Of a DNA stretch of 64,000 nt, positions 40,138 to 49,617 are shown one piece after another. The notes beneath the pieces were generated by a model, which saw only the letters and a list, made by a program, of their open reading frames with translations, did no database searches and was not told the DNA's origin. The stretch is from Yoonia sp. G8-12 (GTDB lineage: Bacteria; Pseudomonadota; Alphaproteobacteria; Rhodobacterales; Rhodobacteraceae). How positions within the stretch are numbered: position 1 is the stretch's first letter; each line of letters starts with the position of its first letter. The stretch lies in NCBI RefSeq assembly GCF_038443675.1, contig NZ_CP151762.1:3286001-3350000 (forward strand), in the 5' to 3' direction. The position numbers were made by a program, and so were the translations under genes.

Positions 40138-40839
40138 CTATGGGCGCACGACATAAGTATGGATTGTGAAGATCACGGCTTCAGTCTTGGGCAGGCGCAG
40201 AATGCATTGCCGCTCGGATCGTACAAAAGGCATCTGATCAGTCACTTCCCGCTTATAGGGCTGATGCAGGTCGGCATCGGCATACGACAGTTTGTTGAAC
40301 CGCCATAGCGGCTTGCCCACGCGCACCCCGTCAAAAAGGCGCTGCACACGGCGGGCAATATTGTCATCATACTCATCGACAGGTTCGTGAATACCGGTCA
40401 GGGGCCGCCCGATTTTTTCGGCCAAGCGCCAGTTAGCAGGAAAGCACAGGACGGCGCTGGTCATCACATGCTCATCACCTTGTTTTTCGAGGATGCAGAT
40501 ATCTTCCTGCACCAAGTGACCAAGGGTGTGCAGCGGCGCTGCCTTGTCGCACCTCACTTCACGTCCGTCCGGACAAATCACGACATCACCAGTAACAGAG
40601 AACCCCAAACCGGGCAGAACGCGCAAAGCCTCAGTCAGTATCTCTTGGCCTGTCTCCTGGGTGCTCTCGCATAAAACCGCCTGCGGGCGTTCGGACAACA
40701 GCGCGGTGCGACAGGCCATTTGCGCGGCATAGGCCTCATCTACGCGCAGCCAGTCGTCTGCATCACACGGCATTGTCCCGGGTAAGCGGGGCGCACCGGA
40801 TTGGGCGGCGGGCAGGGCGTTTTGAAGGATCACAGGCAT
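40138..40839 (-). CDS. DUF3445 (heme-dependent oxidative N-demethylase-like) protein
   Basis: A 233-aa protein with the DUF3445 pattern: LVQEDICILEKQGDEHVMTSAVLCFPANW, then KIGRPLTGIHEPV and WRFNKLSYADADLHQPY. The family includes the alpha subunit of a dimethylamine-type, heme-dependent oxidative N-demethylase, but stand-alone copies lack the reductase partners and their role is unknown. No partner genes are adjacent. Minus strand, 22 bases downstream of the 110-aa gene stop, so likely co-transcribed with dapD and the genes between. Confidence 0.78.
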   Translation of the reverse strand: MPVILQNALPAAQSGAPRLPGTMPCDADDWLRVDEAYAAQMACRTALLSERPQAVLCESTQETGQEILTEALRVLPGLGFSVTGDVVICPDGREVRCDKAAPLHTLGHLVQEDICILEKQGDEHVMTSAVLCFPANWRLAEKIGRPLTGIHEPVDEYDDNIARRVQRLFDGVRVGKPLWRFNKLSYADADLHQPYKREVTDQMPFVRSERQCILRLPKTEAVIFTIHTYVVRP

Positions 40840-40861
40840 CTAATCACGCGATTGAAGACGA

Positions 40862-41194
40862 CTAGTCTATCTTGTCAAAGAACGGCGTCATCTGTGCGAC
40901 AATCACGCTGTTTTCTTCCAAAGCGCGTGCCATCAACGCCTTTTCGTCGTCCGAAATATCATGGCCCTCGGCCAAGCGTTCGTCCAGAGTGCCATAGCCC
41001 GATACATCCAATGGTGCGAGGTCGGCTTGCTTCAGGATCGCGACTGTTTCGCGCACCGCTTCGGCCTCATCCACGCCGCTGGCATAACACATGAGCGCGG
41101 CACCCGTGGCCTCTGCTGGCAGGCCGTCTCCCGTGTTGCGCCCCACCTCGACAAGCAGGGTATAGACCTGTTGGCGGCTTTCTTTCTTACTCAT
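40862..41194 (-). CDS. 110-aa hypothetical protein
   Basis: A soluble acidic, mostly helical protein (MSKKESRQQVYTLLVEVGRN, ... MCYASGVDEAEAVRETVAIL). I do not know the family. Its start overlaps the stop of the membrane protein gene upstream (ATGA), so the two are translationally coupled. The real start is ATG 41194; upstream in-frame ATGs fall inside that gene. Confidence 0.7.
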   Translation of the reverse strand: MSKKESRQQVYTLLVEVGRNTGDGLPAEATGAALMCYASGVDEAEAVRETVAILKQADLAPLDVSGYGTLDERLAEGHDISDDEKALMARALEENSVIVAQMTPFFDKID

Positions 41195-41472
41195 TTTTCG
41201 TCCTTCTCTTCCCAGCGCGACCGGACCGCCCAGACAGTGGAAATAATAACGACAACTTGAAGCGGCACATATATGACCACGAAAAGCACCAACATGCGCC
41301 AAAAGAGCGACAGTTCCATCACGATAGTCATGGATACGACAGGTAGAAATATCCATGCCAGCACCAGACCGATGACTGCCGTATCTGCCAGCACCGGTAA
41401 CCATGCCTGCCGGAACGACGGGCGAATGCCCGCCGCAACACGCTTGCGCGCCAAAAGGCGGCTGATGATCAT
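41191..41472 (-). CDS. 93-aa two-span membrane protein
   Basis: Basic N-terminus (LLARKRVAAGIRPSFRQ) followed by two transmembrane helices (residues ~26-48 and ~55-83), ending with a charged tail. Unknown. The ATG lies directly at the dapD stop (41473), which indicates one operon with dapD; the next gene is coupled by a four-base overlap. Confidence 0.7.
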   Translation of the reverse strand: MIISRLLARKRVAAGIRPSFRQAWLPVLADTAVIGLVLAWIFLPVVSMTIVMELSLFWRMLVLFVVIYVPLQVVVIISTVWAVRSRWEEKDEK

Positions 41473-42300
41473 TTAGTCACGCAGCAATTCGTTGATTGCG
41501 GTCTTGGAACGTGTCCGCTCGTCCACCCGCTTTACGATTACAGCACAGTACAGATTGATGTTATTCTTGGACGGCATCGTTCCTGCGACAACCACCGAAT
41601 AAGGCGGCACTTCGCCATACATGACTTCACCAGTTTCGCGGTCCACAATCTTGGTGGACTGGCCGATGAACACCCCCATGCCAAGGACAGCGCCTTCACG
41701 CACGATGCAGCCTTCGACCACTTCCGAACGGGCACCGATAAAACAGTTGTCCTCGATGATCGTGGGACCTGCCTGCATCGGTTCCAACACGCCGCCGATG
41801 CCTACGCCACCTGACAGGTGCACGTTCTTGCCGATCTGCGCACATGACCCGACAGTGGCCCAAGTATCCACCATCGTGCCTTCGCCAACATAGGCACCAA
41901 GGTTCACGAAGGATGGCATCAGCACCACACCGGGGGCGATATAGGCAGATTTGCGCACCACACAGTTGGGGACCGCACGAAATCCGGCGGCCTGCCACTC
42001 ATCCGCACCCCAGCCCTTGAATTTGCTGTCCACCTTGTCCCACCAGCCGCCGCCTTGGGGGCCGCCAGACTGGGGCTCCATATCCTTGATGCGAAAGCCC
42101 AGCAGCACGGCCTTCTTGGCCCACTGATTGACATGCCAGCTGCCATCGTCCTGACGTTCAGCCACCCGCAATTTGCCGCTGTCCAGTGCGTTCAGCGTGT
42201 CCTCAATCGCTTCACGGGTTTCGCCCGTGGTGGCAGAGGTGATCGTATCGCGGGCTTCCCACGCGGCTTCGATTGCGGTCTCAAGGGCAGCATTGGACAT
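41473..42300 (-). CDS. dapD: Tetrahydrodipicolinate N-succinyltransferase DapD
   Basis: Succinylates tetrahydrodipicolinate with succinyl-CoA in lysine/diaminopimelate synthesis. 275 aa: an N-terminal helical domain, then the left-handed beta-helix of hexapeptide repeats (APGVVLMPSFVNLGAYVGEG, VGSCAQIGKNVHLSGGVGIGG), and EDNCFIGARSEVVEG. Full length and typical. First gene of a minus-strand group ending with DUF3445; dapE lies further on in the same direction. Confidence 0.96.
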   Translation of the reverse strand: MSNAALETAIEAAWEARDTITSATTGETREAIEDTLNALDSGKLRVAERQDDGSWHVNQWAKKAVLLGFRIKDMEPQSGGPQGGGWWDKVDSKFKGWGADEWQAAGFRAVPNCVVRKSAYIAPGVVLMPSFVNLGAYVGEGTMVDTWATVGSCAQIGKNVHLSGGVGIGGVLEPMQAGPTIIEDNCFIGARSEVVEGCIVREGAVLGMGVFIGQSTKIVDRETGEVMYGEVPPYSVVVAGTMPSKNNINLYCAVIVKRVDERTRSKTAINELLRD

Positions 42301-42429
42301 GTGGGGTCTCCGTCAAATTGATTTCACAGGCTTCTAGCGGGGGATGCGGGATCAATCAACGCTCTAGGCGACCTTGTAAACTGGGCACAATCAGGCGAGC
42401 TTGGACAAAACCTAGGCAGGATAGAGCAG

Positions 42430-43278
42430 ATGAACCAAGAAACCCGACGCCACCCGATGCGCGACAGCGGCCAAGACCGCGAAGCGGCAAGCCATATTCC
42501 CGACACCCCGCAAACCCGCGCGCCGTCCTATGCACTGGCCTTTGCAGACGAAGATTTCATGTGCCGCGAAGAACTGCGCCCCGTGCGCCTCCAGCTTGAG
42601 TTGCTGAAGCCTGAGCTGTTGATGGATGAGGCAAACATCGATTCCACTATCGTTCTCTTTGGTGGCGCGCGCATTCCCGATCCCGACAAGAAAAATACGG
42701 CGCGGACGCAAACACTTGCGGATTTGTCGAAATACTACGAAGAGGCACGGCGCTTTTCCCAGATGATAACGGAAAAGTCGCTTAAATCCGGCGGTAGCGA
42801 GGACGTGATCGTGACAGGTGGCGGCCCCGGTGTGATGGAGGCAGGCAACCGCGGTGCGCAGGACGCGGGCGGGCGGTCGATTGGCCTCAATATCGTACTG
42901 CCGCATGAACAGGCGCCCAACGCCTATGTCACGCCCGAGCTTTGTTTCAACTTCCACTATTTCGCGATCCGAAAAATGCATTTCCTGATGCGCGCCTCTG
43001 CCGTTTGCGTGTTTCCGGGCGGTTTTGGCACGCTGGACGAAATGTTCGAGGCACTCACATTGATCCAGACGGGACGCATGGCGCAGGTGCCATTTTTGCT
43101 ATTCGGTGAAAGCTTTTGGAAAAAGATCATCAATTGGGAAGCGCTCGCCGAAGCCGGCACGATTTCGGCGGATGATCTGAAACTCTTCCGCTTTGTCGAA
43201 ACGGCAGAAGACGCGGTGGCCGCTTTGGAAAACTGGGAAGGCAAGGGCGAAAAGCGCGGCTTGATACCGGGACGCTAG
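42430..43278 (+). CDS. LOG-family protein (TIGR00730-like, lysine decarboxylase-like fold)
   Basis: A 282-aa protein with the LOG signature PGGFGTLDEMFEALTLIQTG and TGGGPGVMEAGNRGAQ. Members of this family are cytokinin riboside monophosphate phosphoribohydrolases or related nucleotide hydrolases, not lysine decarboxylases as old annotations say. An extra N-terminal ~70 residues precede the core. Substrate not known. It is divergent from dapD and preceded by no clear partner. Confidence 0.87.
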   Translation: MNQETRRHPMRDSGQDREAASHIPDTPQTRAPSYALAFADEDFMCREELRPVRLQLELLKPELLMDEANIDSTIVLFGGARIPDPDKKNTARTQTLADLSKYYEEARRFSQMITEKSLKSGGSEDVIVTGGGPGVMEAGNRGAQDAGGRSIGLNIVLPHEQAPNAYVTPELCFNFHYFAIRKMHFLMRASAVCVFPGGFGTLDEMFEALTLIQTGRMAQVPFLLFGESFWKKIINWEALAEAGTISADDLKLFRFVETAEDAVAALENWEGKGEKRGLIPGR

Positions 43279-43402
43279 GTTTAAGGGTGCAAATAGCGAT
43301 GGCGGTGTCCCGGAAACGGGGCATCGAAACGCCGGATCAGGCGGCTGTAGCTATAGCCGATAACAGACCTTTGCAGCCCCGCGCACCGTGCCAAACGGGT
43401 GT

Positions 43403-44578
43403 TTAAAGCCCGGCCTCTTGCGCAATCTGCGCTTTTGATTTGCGTGCGCGCTCGGTTTCGGATTTCAACTGACCACAGGCCGCCATGATATCCTCGCCCC
43501 GCGGTTTGCGGATCGGAGAGGCATAGCCAGCCTTATAGATGATATCTGCAAACTGGCGGATCCGGTTATTCGACGACCGCTTGTATGGTGCGCCGGGCCA
43601 TTCGTTGAAGGGGATCAGGTTGATCTTGGCGGGGATGCCCTTAATCAGCTTGATCAGGCGGTGCGCATCTTCATCACTGTCGTTTACCCCATCCAGCATG
43701 ACGTATTCAAAGGTGATCCGCTCGGAGTTGGACACCTTGGGGTAATCACGCAAAGCATCCAGCAAATCAGCAAGCGGCCAACGCTTGTTGATGGGCACCA
43801 AGCGATCCCGCACCTCATCGGTCGTCGCGTGGAATGAAATCGCAAGCTGGCACCCGATCTCTTGGGCGGTGCGCGCAATCTCTGGTACAACACCCGAGGT
43901 CGACAGCGTGATCCGGCGACGCGACAGCGAAATGCCTTCGGGATCCATCGCGATCTTCATCGCATCGCGGACATTTTCGAAATTATATAGCGGCTCGCCC
44001 ATGCCCATCAAAACGATGTTCGACAACAGCCGCGTTTCATCCTTCGGCGCGCCCTGTTCCGGCCATTCACCCAAATCATCGCGGGCGACCATAATTTGCC
44101 CGACAATCTCCGCAGCGGTCAGATTGCGCACCAGTTTCTGGGTGCCCGTATGACAGAACGAACAGGTCAGCGTGCAGCCGACTTGACTGGAAATGCAAAG
44201 CGTCCCGCGATCCGTTTCAGGGATATAGACCACCTCAACCTCATGGCCGCCTGCGATGCGCACCAGATACTTGCGCGTGCCATCTTCGGACACCTGCCGC
44301 GTGACGACCTCGGGCAGTTCAATGACAAAGGTTTCGGCCAGCATCGTGCGATAGTCTTTCGCCAGATTGGTCATCAGCGCAAAATCACGCACGCCCCAAT
44401 GATAGATCCATTGCCAAATCTGGCCGACCCGCATCTTGGCCTGTTTTTCGGGCGTTCCCGCAGCAATCAACGCATCACGCATCTGGTCACGCGACAAACC
44501 AATCAGGTTCTGCGGTCCGTCGGGCAATTTGCGCGGAATGGTCAGCACGTCTTGCGTAATGGGGGCCTTGGCGTCCAT
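43403..44578 (-). CDS. rlmN: 23S rRNA/tRNA adenine-2 methyltransferase RlmN
   Basis: Radical-SAM enzyme that methylates C2 of A2503 in 23S rRNA and A37 in some tRNAs. 391 aa with the cluster motif CTLTCSFCHTG (C-x3-C-x2-C), GMGEPLYNF, and the second-half Cys in MAACGQL that forms the methylated-thiolate intermediate with the radical-SAM chemistry. N-terminal helical accessory domain present. Full length. Confidence 0.95.
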   Translation of the reverse strand: MDAKAPITQDVLTIPRKLPDGPQNLIGLSRDQMRDALIAAGTPEKQAKMRVGQIWQWIYHWGVRDFALMTNLAKDYRTMLAETFVIELPEVVTRQVSEDGTRKYLVRIAGGHEVEVVYIPETDRGTLCISSQVGCTLTCSFCHTGTQKLVRNLTAAEIVGQIMVARDDLGEWPEQGAPKDETRLLSNIVLMGMGEPLYNFENVRDAMKIAMDPEGISLSRRRITLSTSGVVPEIARTAQEIGCQLAISFHATTDEVRDRLVPINKRWPLADLLDALRDYPKVSNSERITFEYVMLDGVNDSDEDAHRLIKLIKGIPAKINLIPFNEWPGAPYKRSSNNRIRQFADIIYKAGYASPIRKPRGEDIMAACGQLKSETERARKSKAQIAQEAGL

Positions 44579-44616
44579 GGGGTCACTCTCAATCAGGGAT
44601 TAGACGGCATATAAGA

Positions 44617-44650
44617 GAAAAAGGCGGCTTCCACAAGGAAACCGCCTTTC
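44617..44650 (-). terminator. Terminator between the IalB-like gene and rlmN
   Basis: GGCGG/CCGCC stem with a bulge and flanking AAAAA/TTTT, just past the stop of the IalB-like gene on the minus strand. Confidence 0.7.
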
Positions 44651-44670
44651 AATGATGTCATGCGAAACTG

Positions 44671-45201
44671 TTATTCAGAGCAGCGGTTGGCAGCTTCTTC
44701 TACAGCGGCAGTAAAGCCCAGAAGGCTGAATGTATCTTGGGTCTGCGTACCCCGGCCCGAACGGCCCGTCACCACGGCATTTGCACCGCGCTTCATGGCC
44801 TCGACAAAGCGGGCGTCATCTGCGGCGGTTGCGGGCCAAGCCGTTTCACCGTCGGTGAACATCTGGAACGTCGTGTCGCCGACCTGCATGCTGACAGTTG
44901 ATTCGCTGGCAAACGGATAGCCACCGGTGAACATAACCTGACCGTTCACATTCTCGGACGGGCGATAGAACACGATCAGGCGAATGTCGCCGCGGCGCAC
45001 GTCAACGGCATTGCCATCGCGGGTGTTGAGCGTTTCCTTCGGCGCCGATACCGCCCAGCATTCACTGGGATCGCTTTCCACAAAAACGCTCCAGTCGGTG
45101 TTTGCGGAAACGCGGTTATCGCTTTGTTGTTGTGCAGCGGCACCATTCGCAGCCACCAAAGCCAATGTTACGCCAATTGCGCGTGTCATATTCAAAATCA
45201 T
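44671..45201 (-). CDS. Invasion-associated locus B (IalB) family secreted protein
   Basis: A 176-aa protein with a signal peptide (MILNMTRAIGVTLALVAANG, cleavage near AAAQ) and the IalB pattern: WSVFVESDPSECWAVSAPKE, VNGQVMFTGGYPFA, and a mature region with the two Cys expected to form a disulfide. Named after a Bartonella erythrocyte-invasion locus, the family is common in free-living alphaproteobacteria, where it is a periplasmic protein of unknown task. Own terminator downstream. Confidence 0.85.
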   Translation of the reverse strand: MILNMTRAIGVTLALVAANGAAAQQQSDNRVSANTDWSVFVESDPSECWAVSAPKETLNTRDGNAVDVRRGDIRLIVFYRPSENVNGQVMFTGGYPFASESTVSMQVGDTTFQMFTDGETAWPATAADDARFVEAMKRGANAVVTGRSGRGTQTQDTFSLLGFTAAVEEAANRCSE

Positions 45202-45401
45202 CTTACAGCCTCCAAGCTGTCCTTGCCTCTGGATGCCTCAACCTGGCCAAGGCGCATCTGACGGCACCTTTTCGACTGGCGAGACCTTGTTCAACTCGAT
45301 ACCAACAAGACTAGCAAAATTTCGCCTGCGGGGGAAAGCCCCCAATACAGGGGGCGCTCTGCGCTATCGAACCGAAATATACAATTCAAAAAGGCAAAAA
45401 A

Positions 45402-46391
45402 ATGGCAAATCCTGTTGATCTGGTTGAAGTCTGGCGCGGCGATCTGCTCGAATGTGTCCACCAAGGTCACGCAGTTGTGTGTGATGACACCGGACAGATC
45501 GTTGATGCATGGGGTGATCCGACCGCGATGATCTATCCGCGATCATCATGTAAAATGATTCAGGCGCTCCCCTTGGTGGAAAGCGGCGCTGCCGCAAATC
45601 TGTCGGGACAGCAGTTGGCCATTGCCTCCGCGTCGCACAACGCGGCCGCTATTCACACGGACCTTGTGGGTAGGTGGCTCAAGGATCTGGACCTGACGGA
45701 TGATGCGTTTCGCTGTGGTCCAGCTTTGCCAATGGACGAGGCGGCGCGAAATGAATTGATCTGTTCGAACACAGCACCTTGCCAGATCCACAACGAATGC
45801 TCCGGTAAACATGCTGGCTTTCTGACCCTGACAAAGCACCTCAAGGCCGGTCCCGACTACGAATTGATCGACCATCCGGTGCAACAAGCCGTCAAAGCCG
45901 CGTTTGAGGATGTGACCGGCGAAACCAGCCCGATGTACGGAATTGACGGGTGTTCCGCCCCCAACCATGCCTGCACTGTGCATGGCCTTGCCCGTGCAAT
46001 GGCGTTCTTTGCCAGCGCACAGGACCGGTCCGATGTGCGCAGCACCGCCGCCGCGCGGTTGACACAGGCGATGGCGACGTTCCCTGAATTTGTTGCCGGT
46101 GAAACGCGGACCTGCACTGATCTGATGCGGGCGATGGACCACAAGGTGGCGATCAAGACAGGCGCCGAGGGTGTGTTTATCGCGATCATTCCCGAGAAGA
46201 AGTTGGGTGTTGCCGTCAAGATTATGGATGGCTCAACCCGTGGGCGGGATTGCGCCATTGCGGCGCTCCTTGTGCGGCTTGGTATGCTTGATCCGAACCA
46301 TCCCGCAGCCATCGCGCGCCGGACACCGGAAATTCTCAACCGCAGAGGGCTGAGCACTGGCTTCATTCGTCCTGCCGCCGCACTGAGCTGA
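45402..46391 (+). CDS. L-asparaginase II, Rhizobium etli type
   Basis: A 329-aa asparaginase of the thermolabile Rhizobiales type II family: VEVWRGDLLECVHQGHAVV, the Ser-x2-Lys site PRSSCKMIQALPLVESGAA, NECSGKHAGFLTL and GIDGCSAPNHA. The family differs from E. coli AnsA/AnsB and does not share their Thr motifs. It yields aspartate and ammonium from asparagine. Ends two bases before the convergent Hint-domain gene. ATG 45402 with an AAAAGGCAAA purine stretch. Confidence 0.9.
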   Translation: MANPVDLVEVWRGDLLECVHQGHAVVCDDTGQIVDAWGDPTAMIYPRSSCKMIQALPLVESGAAANLSGQQLAIASASHNAAAIHTDLVGRWLKDLDLTDDAFRCGPALPMDEAARNELICSNTAPCQIHNECSGKHAGFLTLTKHLKAGPDYELIDHPVQQAVKAAFEDVTGETSPMYGIDGCSAPNHACTVHGLARAMAFFASAQDRSDVRSTAAARLTQAMATFPEFVAGETRTCTDLMRAMDHKVAIKTGAEGVFIAIIPEKKLGVAVKIMDGSTRGRDCAIAALLVRLGMLDPNHPAAIARRTPEILNRRGLSTGFIRPAAALS

Positions 46392-46393
46392 CC

Positions 46394-47551
46394 TTAGCGT
46401 CCGCTATGGCCAGCTTGCAGGTAGTCGCAAAACAGGTTGGCCTCAAAGCGCTTCAAAGGTGTCACCGCCGTACTGCCAAATTCCTGCATCCCCGTTGCCA
46501 GTGACGGAAACAGTGCAAGCAATTCGCGTCTTTGATCGGCTTCCACACCTGAAACGGAAAACTCGGATAAGAAAAAGCTTTCACAATTGATGCCATTGGC
46601 GCTGACGATCTGGTGGGTGTCGAACATGAAATGAACATAGGTGATCGTTCCGCCCGCCCGTTCGGATACGCCCGGTAAGCCGCATAGATGTTTGGCGGCA
46701 ACAAAGACCTCATTGACGCCAAACAATAATTCCGCGCTGGCGCTAGACAGCAGTATCCGGTGCTGTGGGGAAACGACCAATTCCTCTGCGTTCCCGATGG
46801 CCCCCGGTGAGATCACGATAGGCGCGAATGCGCCCGCGGCCGCGACGGTCGTCTTGCCGACCCAGCGGACGGGTTGATAGCCGCTATCACGGGTCCAGAC
46901 CATATCACCAATCGCGATGTCCTCGGCCGCCTTTAGGCCTGATCGGACTTTTATCTCGGTGCGCGCTTCAAAGCAGGTGATGAAATTACTGTACGGGGTC
47001 GAGCCGGTATTGGACCCGCCGACCTTGACATAGGATACGCCGTTTTGCAGCGCCGTGTTCGTGCCGAAACCCCAGACGTCGCTGGTAACGCCGCCTTGCG
47101 AAAAGACCGTCACGGTAATGGTCGGTCCAGTCAGGTTGCCGTTCACATCAAGCGCCCGCAACTGAATCAGCGATTCAGCCTCTACGAACGTTCCGTTCGC
47201 GACAATGCCACCGCCATTAGTGATCTGATGGTCAAAACGGTCATCATCATTGAATGTGTTGGCATTGCCACCACCGTCATCGTCGTCGATCGTCACAGAC
47301 GTACCGCCACCACCACTATAAATGAATATAGTGCCGTTCGGCGTGTCAGAGTTATTGATGATACCATTGCCGACAAGCCCTACATCCGAACTTGAAGTCA
47401 CGACGAGATTGTCACTGTCGATAGCGAAGAAGGTGCGCAGTACCATAGAGAGATCCCGAGGTGATGGTTTCAGCAATGCAGCTAGAGGTACCGTAGGACC
47501 TCTAGCAATGAAAGGAAATGTCTCGTTCATGTTGAACGTGGCGTTATTCAC
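46394..47551 (-). CDS. Hint-domain (Hedgehog/intein-like) protein
   Basis: A protein of up to 385 aa. An N-terminal ~190 residues are rich in Gly, Asn, Asp and Thr (GGGGTSVTIDDDDGGGNANTF), beta-rich and possibly adhesin-like or calcium-binding. The C-terminal half is a Hint_2 domain starting CFEARTEIKVRSGLKAAEDI, then GDMVWTRDSGYQPVRWVG and VSPQHRILLS. Such proteins are abundant in Roseobacters and are thought to self-process, but this has not been shown for most. Start uncertain: the 47551 ATG lacks an RBS; a downstream ATG at 47446 is possible. Likely exported, though no signal peptide is clear. Confidence 0.8.
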   Translation of the reverse strand: MNNATFNMNETFPFIARGPTVPLAALLKPSPRDLSMVLRTFFAIDSDNLVVTSSSDVGLVGNGIINNSDTPNGTIFIYSGGGGTSVTIDDDDGGGNANTFNDDDRFDHQITNGGGIVANGTFVEAESLIQLRALDVNGNLTGPTITVTVFSQGGVTSDVWGFGTNTALQNGVSYVKVGGSNTGSTPYSNFITCFEARTEIKVRSGLKAAEDIAIGDMVWTRDSGYQPVRWVGKTTVAAAGAFAPIVISPGAIGNAEELVVSPQHRILLSSASAELLFGVNEVFVAAKHLCGLPGVSERAGGTITYVHFMFDTHQIVSANGINCESFFLSEFSVSGVEADQRRELLALFPSLATGMQEFGSTAVTPLKRFEANLFCDYLQAGHSGR

Positions 47552-47654
47552 GCGAAAGAGGAGAGTGCGGTCTTTGGTTGATCAACAGGCACAGAAGGTG
47601 CAGACAAGAGCGATCCCACCGCCGAACCGACTGAAACAATCAGGAGCAACTTTC

Positions 47655-48443
47655 ATGCCCTTTACCTTAGCCTCATGGAACATCAACTCTGTCCGTCTGC
47701 GCGAAGAGATTGTCGCCCGCCTGATGCGCGATGAGGCCCCGGATGTGCTCTGCCTGCAAGAATGCAAAAGCCCCGTCGACAAGATCCCGTTGGAGCAGTT
47801 TCAGGCGCTGGGCTACACCCACATGGTGGCGCGCGGGCAAAAGGGATACAATGGTGTCGCGATCTTCTCCAAAATCCCCATGGTCGAGGCGGGGGGCGAA
47901 GACTACGCGGGGCTGGGCCATGCGCGGCACATTGCGGGCAAACTGGAAAACGGGGTGACGATCCATAACCACTACGTGCCTGCGGGTGGCGATGTGGCGG
48001 ACCGCACGGTGAACGAAAAATTCGGCCAAAAGCTCGATTACCTTACCGATATGCGCGACGCCTATCACGCGCAGAAGCCAACAAAATCAATCCTTGTGGG
48101 CGACCTGAACATCGCCCCGCGCGAAGACGATGTTTGGGATCACAAGAAGCTGCTCAAGGTCGTCAGCCACACGCCGATCGAGGTGGAGCACTTCGCTGAT
48201 GTCATGGAGGCTGGTGCATGGTCGGATGTGACCCGTAACGATATTCCTGAGGGATTGCTTTATAGCTGGTGGTCCTACCGCGCCAAGGACTGGGACGAGG
48301 CGGACAAAGGTCGCAGGCTTGACCATATCTGGGCGACACCCGATATCAAGAACGCTGCCCACAGCAGCCGCGTCCTGCGCGATGCGCGCGGCTGGGAAAA
48401 GCCCAGCGATCACGCGCCGGTTTTCGCAACCTTTGATTTGTAG
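47655..48443 (+). CDS. xthA: Exodeoxyribonuclease III
   Basis: AP endonuclease and 3'-5' exonuclease of base-excision repair. 262 aa with the family motifs NINSVRLR, CLQECKSP, GYNGVAIFSK, VGDLNIAPREDDVWD and DHAPVFATF, covering metal ligands and the catalytic Asp and His. AGGAG upstream of ATG 47655 sets the start; longer in-frame openings upstream are not supported. Intact despite a G6 run at about 47891-47896. The MDR oxidoreductase gene follows after nine bases. Confidence 0.93.
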   Translation: MPFTLASWNINSVRLREEIVARLMRDEAPDVLCLQECKSPVDKIPLEQFQALGYTHMVARGQKGYNGVAIFSKIPMVEAGGEDYAGLGHARHIAGKLENGVTIHNHYVPAGGDVADRTVNEKFGQKLDYLTDMRDAYHAQKPTKSILVGDLNIAPREDDVWDHKKLLKVVSHTPIEVEHFADVMEAGAWSDVTRNDIPEGLLYSWWSYRAKDWDEADKGRRLDHIWATPDIKNAAHSSRVLRDARGWEKPSDHAPVFATFDL

Positions 48444-48452
48444 GAGCGATCA

Positions 48453-49478
48453 ATGACACTCCCAACTTCGATGAATGCGCTTGTGCAATTGCATGACGGC
48501 TATGCAGGCACACAGACGGGTCCGAACATCAGTGACCTGTCACCCTATCTGGCCCAGCAAGACATACCCTTGCCACAGCCCGGACAGGGCCAAGCGCTGA
48601 TCAAAGTGCATCTGGCGGCGGTAAACCCGTCAGATATCCACTTTATCAAAGGCGAATACGGCCAGCCCCGCGTCAAAGGCGCGCCTGCCGGTTTTGAAGC
48701 CGTGGGAGAGGTCGTGGCGGGTGAAACGCCACTGGTCGGGCGGCGCGTTAGCTTTTTTGCGGGCGGGTCCGGCACGTGGGCGGAATACGCGCTGGGCGAT
48801 GTGAACAGCCTTGTGCCATGCCGTCCAGACCTGGCCGAGGTTGATGCGGCCTGCCAGTTGGTCAACCCGCTGACGGCGATTGCCATGTTTGATCTGGTCA
48901 AGGAAAGTCGCGCAGAAAGCTTTGTACTGAACGCCGCGGGATCGCAGCTTGGCAAGTATCTGATCGCACTGGCCAAGGATAACGGTATTGCCCCCATCGC
49001 CGTGGTGCGCCGCGCCGAACAAGCAGCGGAATTGCGCGATCTTGGCGCGCACTCCGTGATCGTTTCCACCCAACCGGGCGCGCTTGACCAGGCCAAAACA
49101 GCCTTCCGCGCGCTGCCACCGGCCATTTTGCTGGATGCCGTCGGCGATCAGTTCACCGCCGATCTGTTTTTCGCCATGCCCAAACACAGCACTTGGGTGA
49201 ACTACGGCAAACTGTCGGGCGAGGCCCCACGCCTGACCGAATTGGGCCAGATGATCTTTATGAACAAAAAAATTGAGGGCTTCTGGCTCACCCGCTGGAT
49301 CAAGCAGGTGGGGGCTGACCGTGTGCGCGCAGGCTTTGTGGAAATACAGGAACGGTTTATCAGCGGTGCATGGAAGACCGATGTCGCCGGGATCGTGCCG
49401 TTGTCACAGGCGATGGACAGATTGCCCGAGGTGTTGGCTATACCCGATGGCAAAGCCTTCATTGATCCGCGCAGGTAG
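48453..49478 (+). CDS. Zinc-independent MDR oxidoreductase (quinone reductase/enoyl reductase type)
   Basis: A 341-aa medium-chain dehydrogenase/reductase. The start VHLAAVNPSDIHFIKGEYGQP and PAGFEAVGEVVAGE, and the nucleotide-binding segment AAGSQLGKYLIALAKDNG, are as in NADPH:quinone reductases and mitochondrial-type trans-2-enoyl-CoA reductases. Structural zinc Cys are absent. Substrate unknown. Nine bases behind xthA on the same strand, so likely co-transcribed. Confidence 0.85.
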   Translation: MTLPTSMNALVQLHDGYAGTQTGPNISDLSPYLAQQDIPLPQPGQGQALIKVHLAAVNPSDIHFIKGEYGQPRVKGAPAGFEAVGEVVAGETPLVGRRVSFFAGGSGTWAEYALGDVNSLVPCRPDLAEVDAACQLVNPLTAIAMFDLVKESRAESFVLNAAGSQLGKYLIALAKDNGIAPIAVVRRAEQAAELRDLGAHSVIVSTQPGALDQAKTAFRALPPAILLDAVGDQFTADLFFAMPKHSTWVNYGKLSGEAPRLTELGQMIFMNKKIEGFWLTRWIKQVGADRVRAGFVEIQERFISGAWKTDVAGIVPLSQAMDRLPEVLAIPDGKAFIDPRR

Positions 49479-49617
49479 CACAAGGCGCTTGCATCTGGCC
49501 CATAAATCCGCGACATGCCCTGCTTTCGGTGCAGAAATGTTGAAAAATCTCTGAACCGTTGTTAGTTTCAGATCATGCCCTGCGTCGGGGCCATGACGAC
49601 GTGTTTTAAGGAGGACA

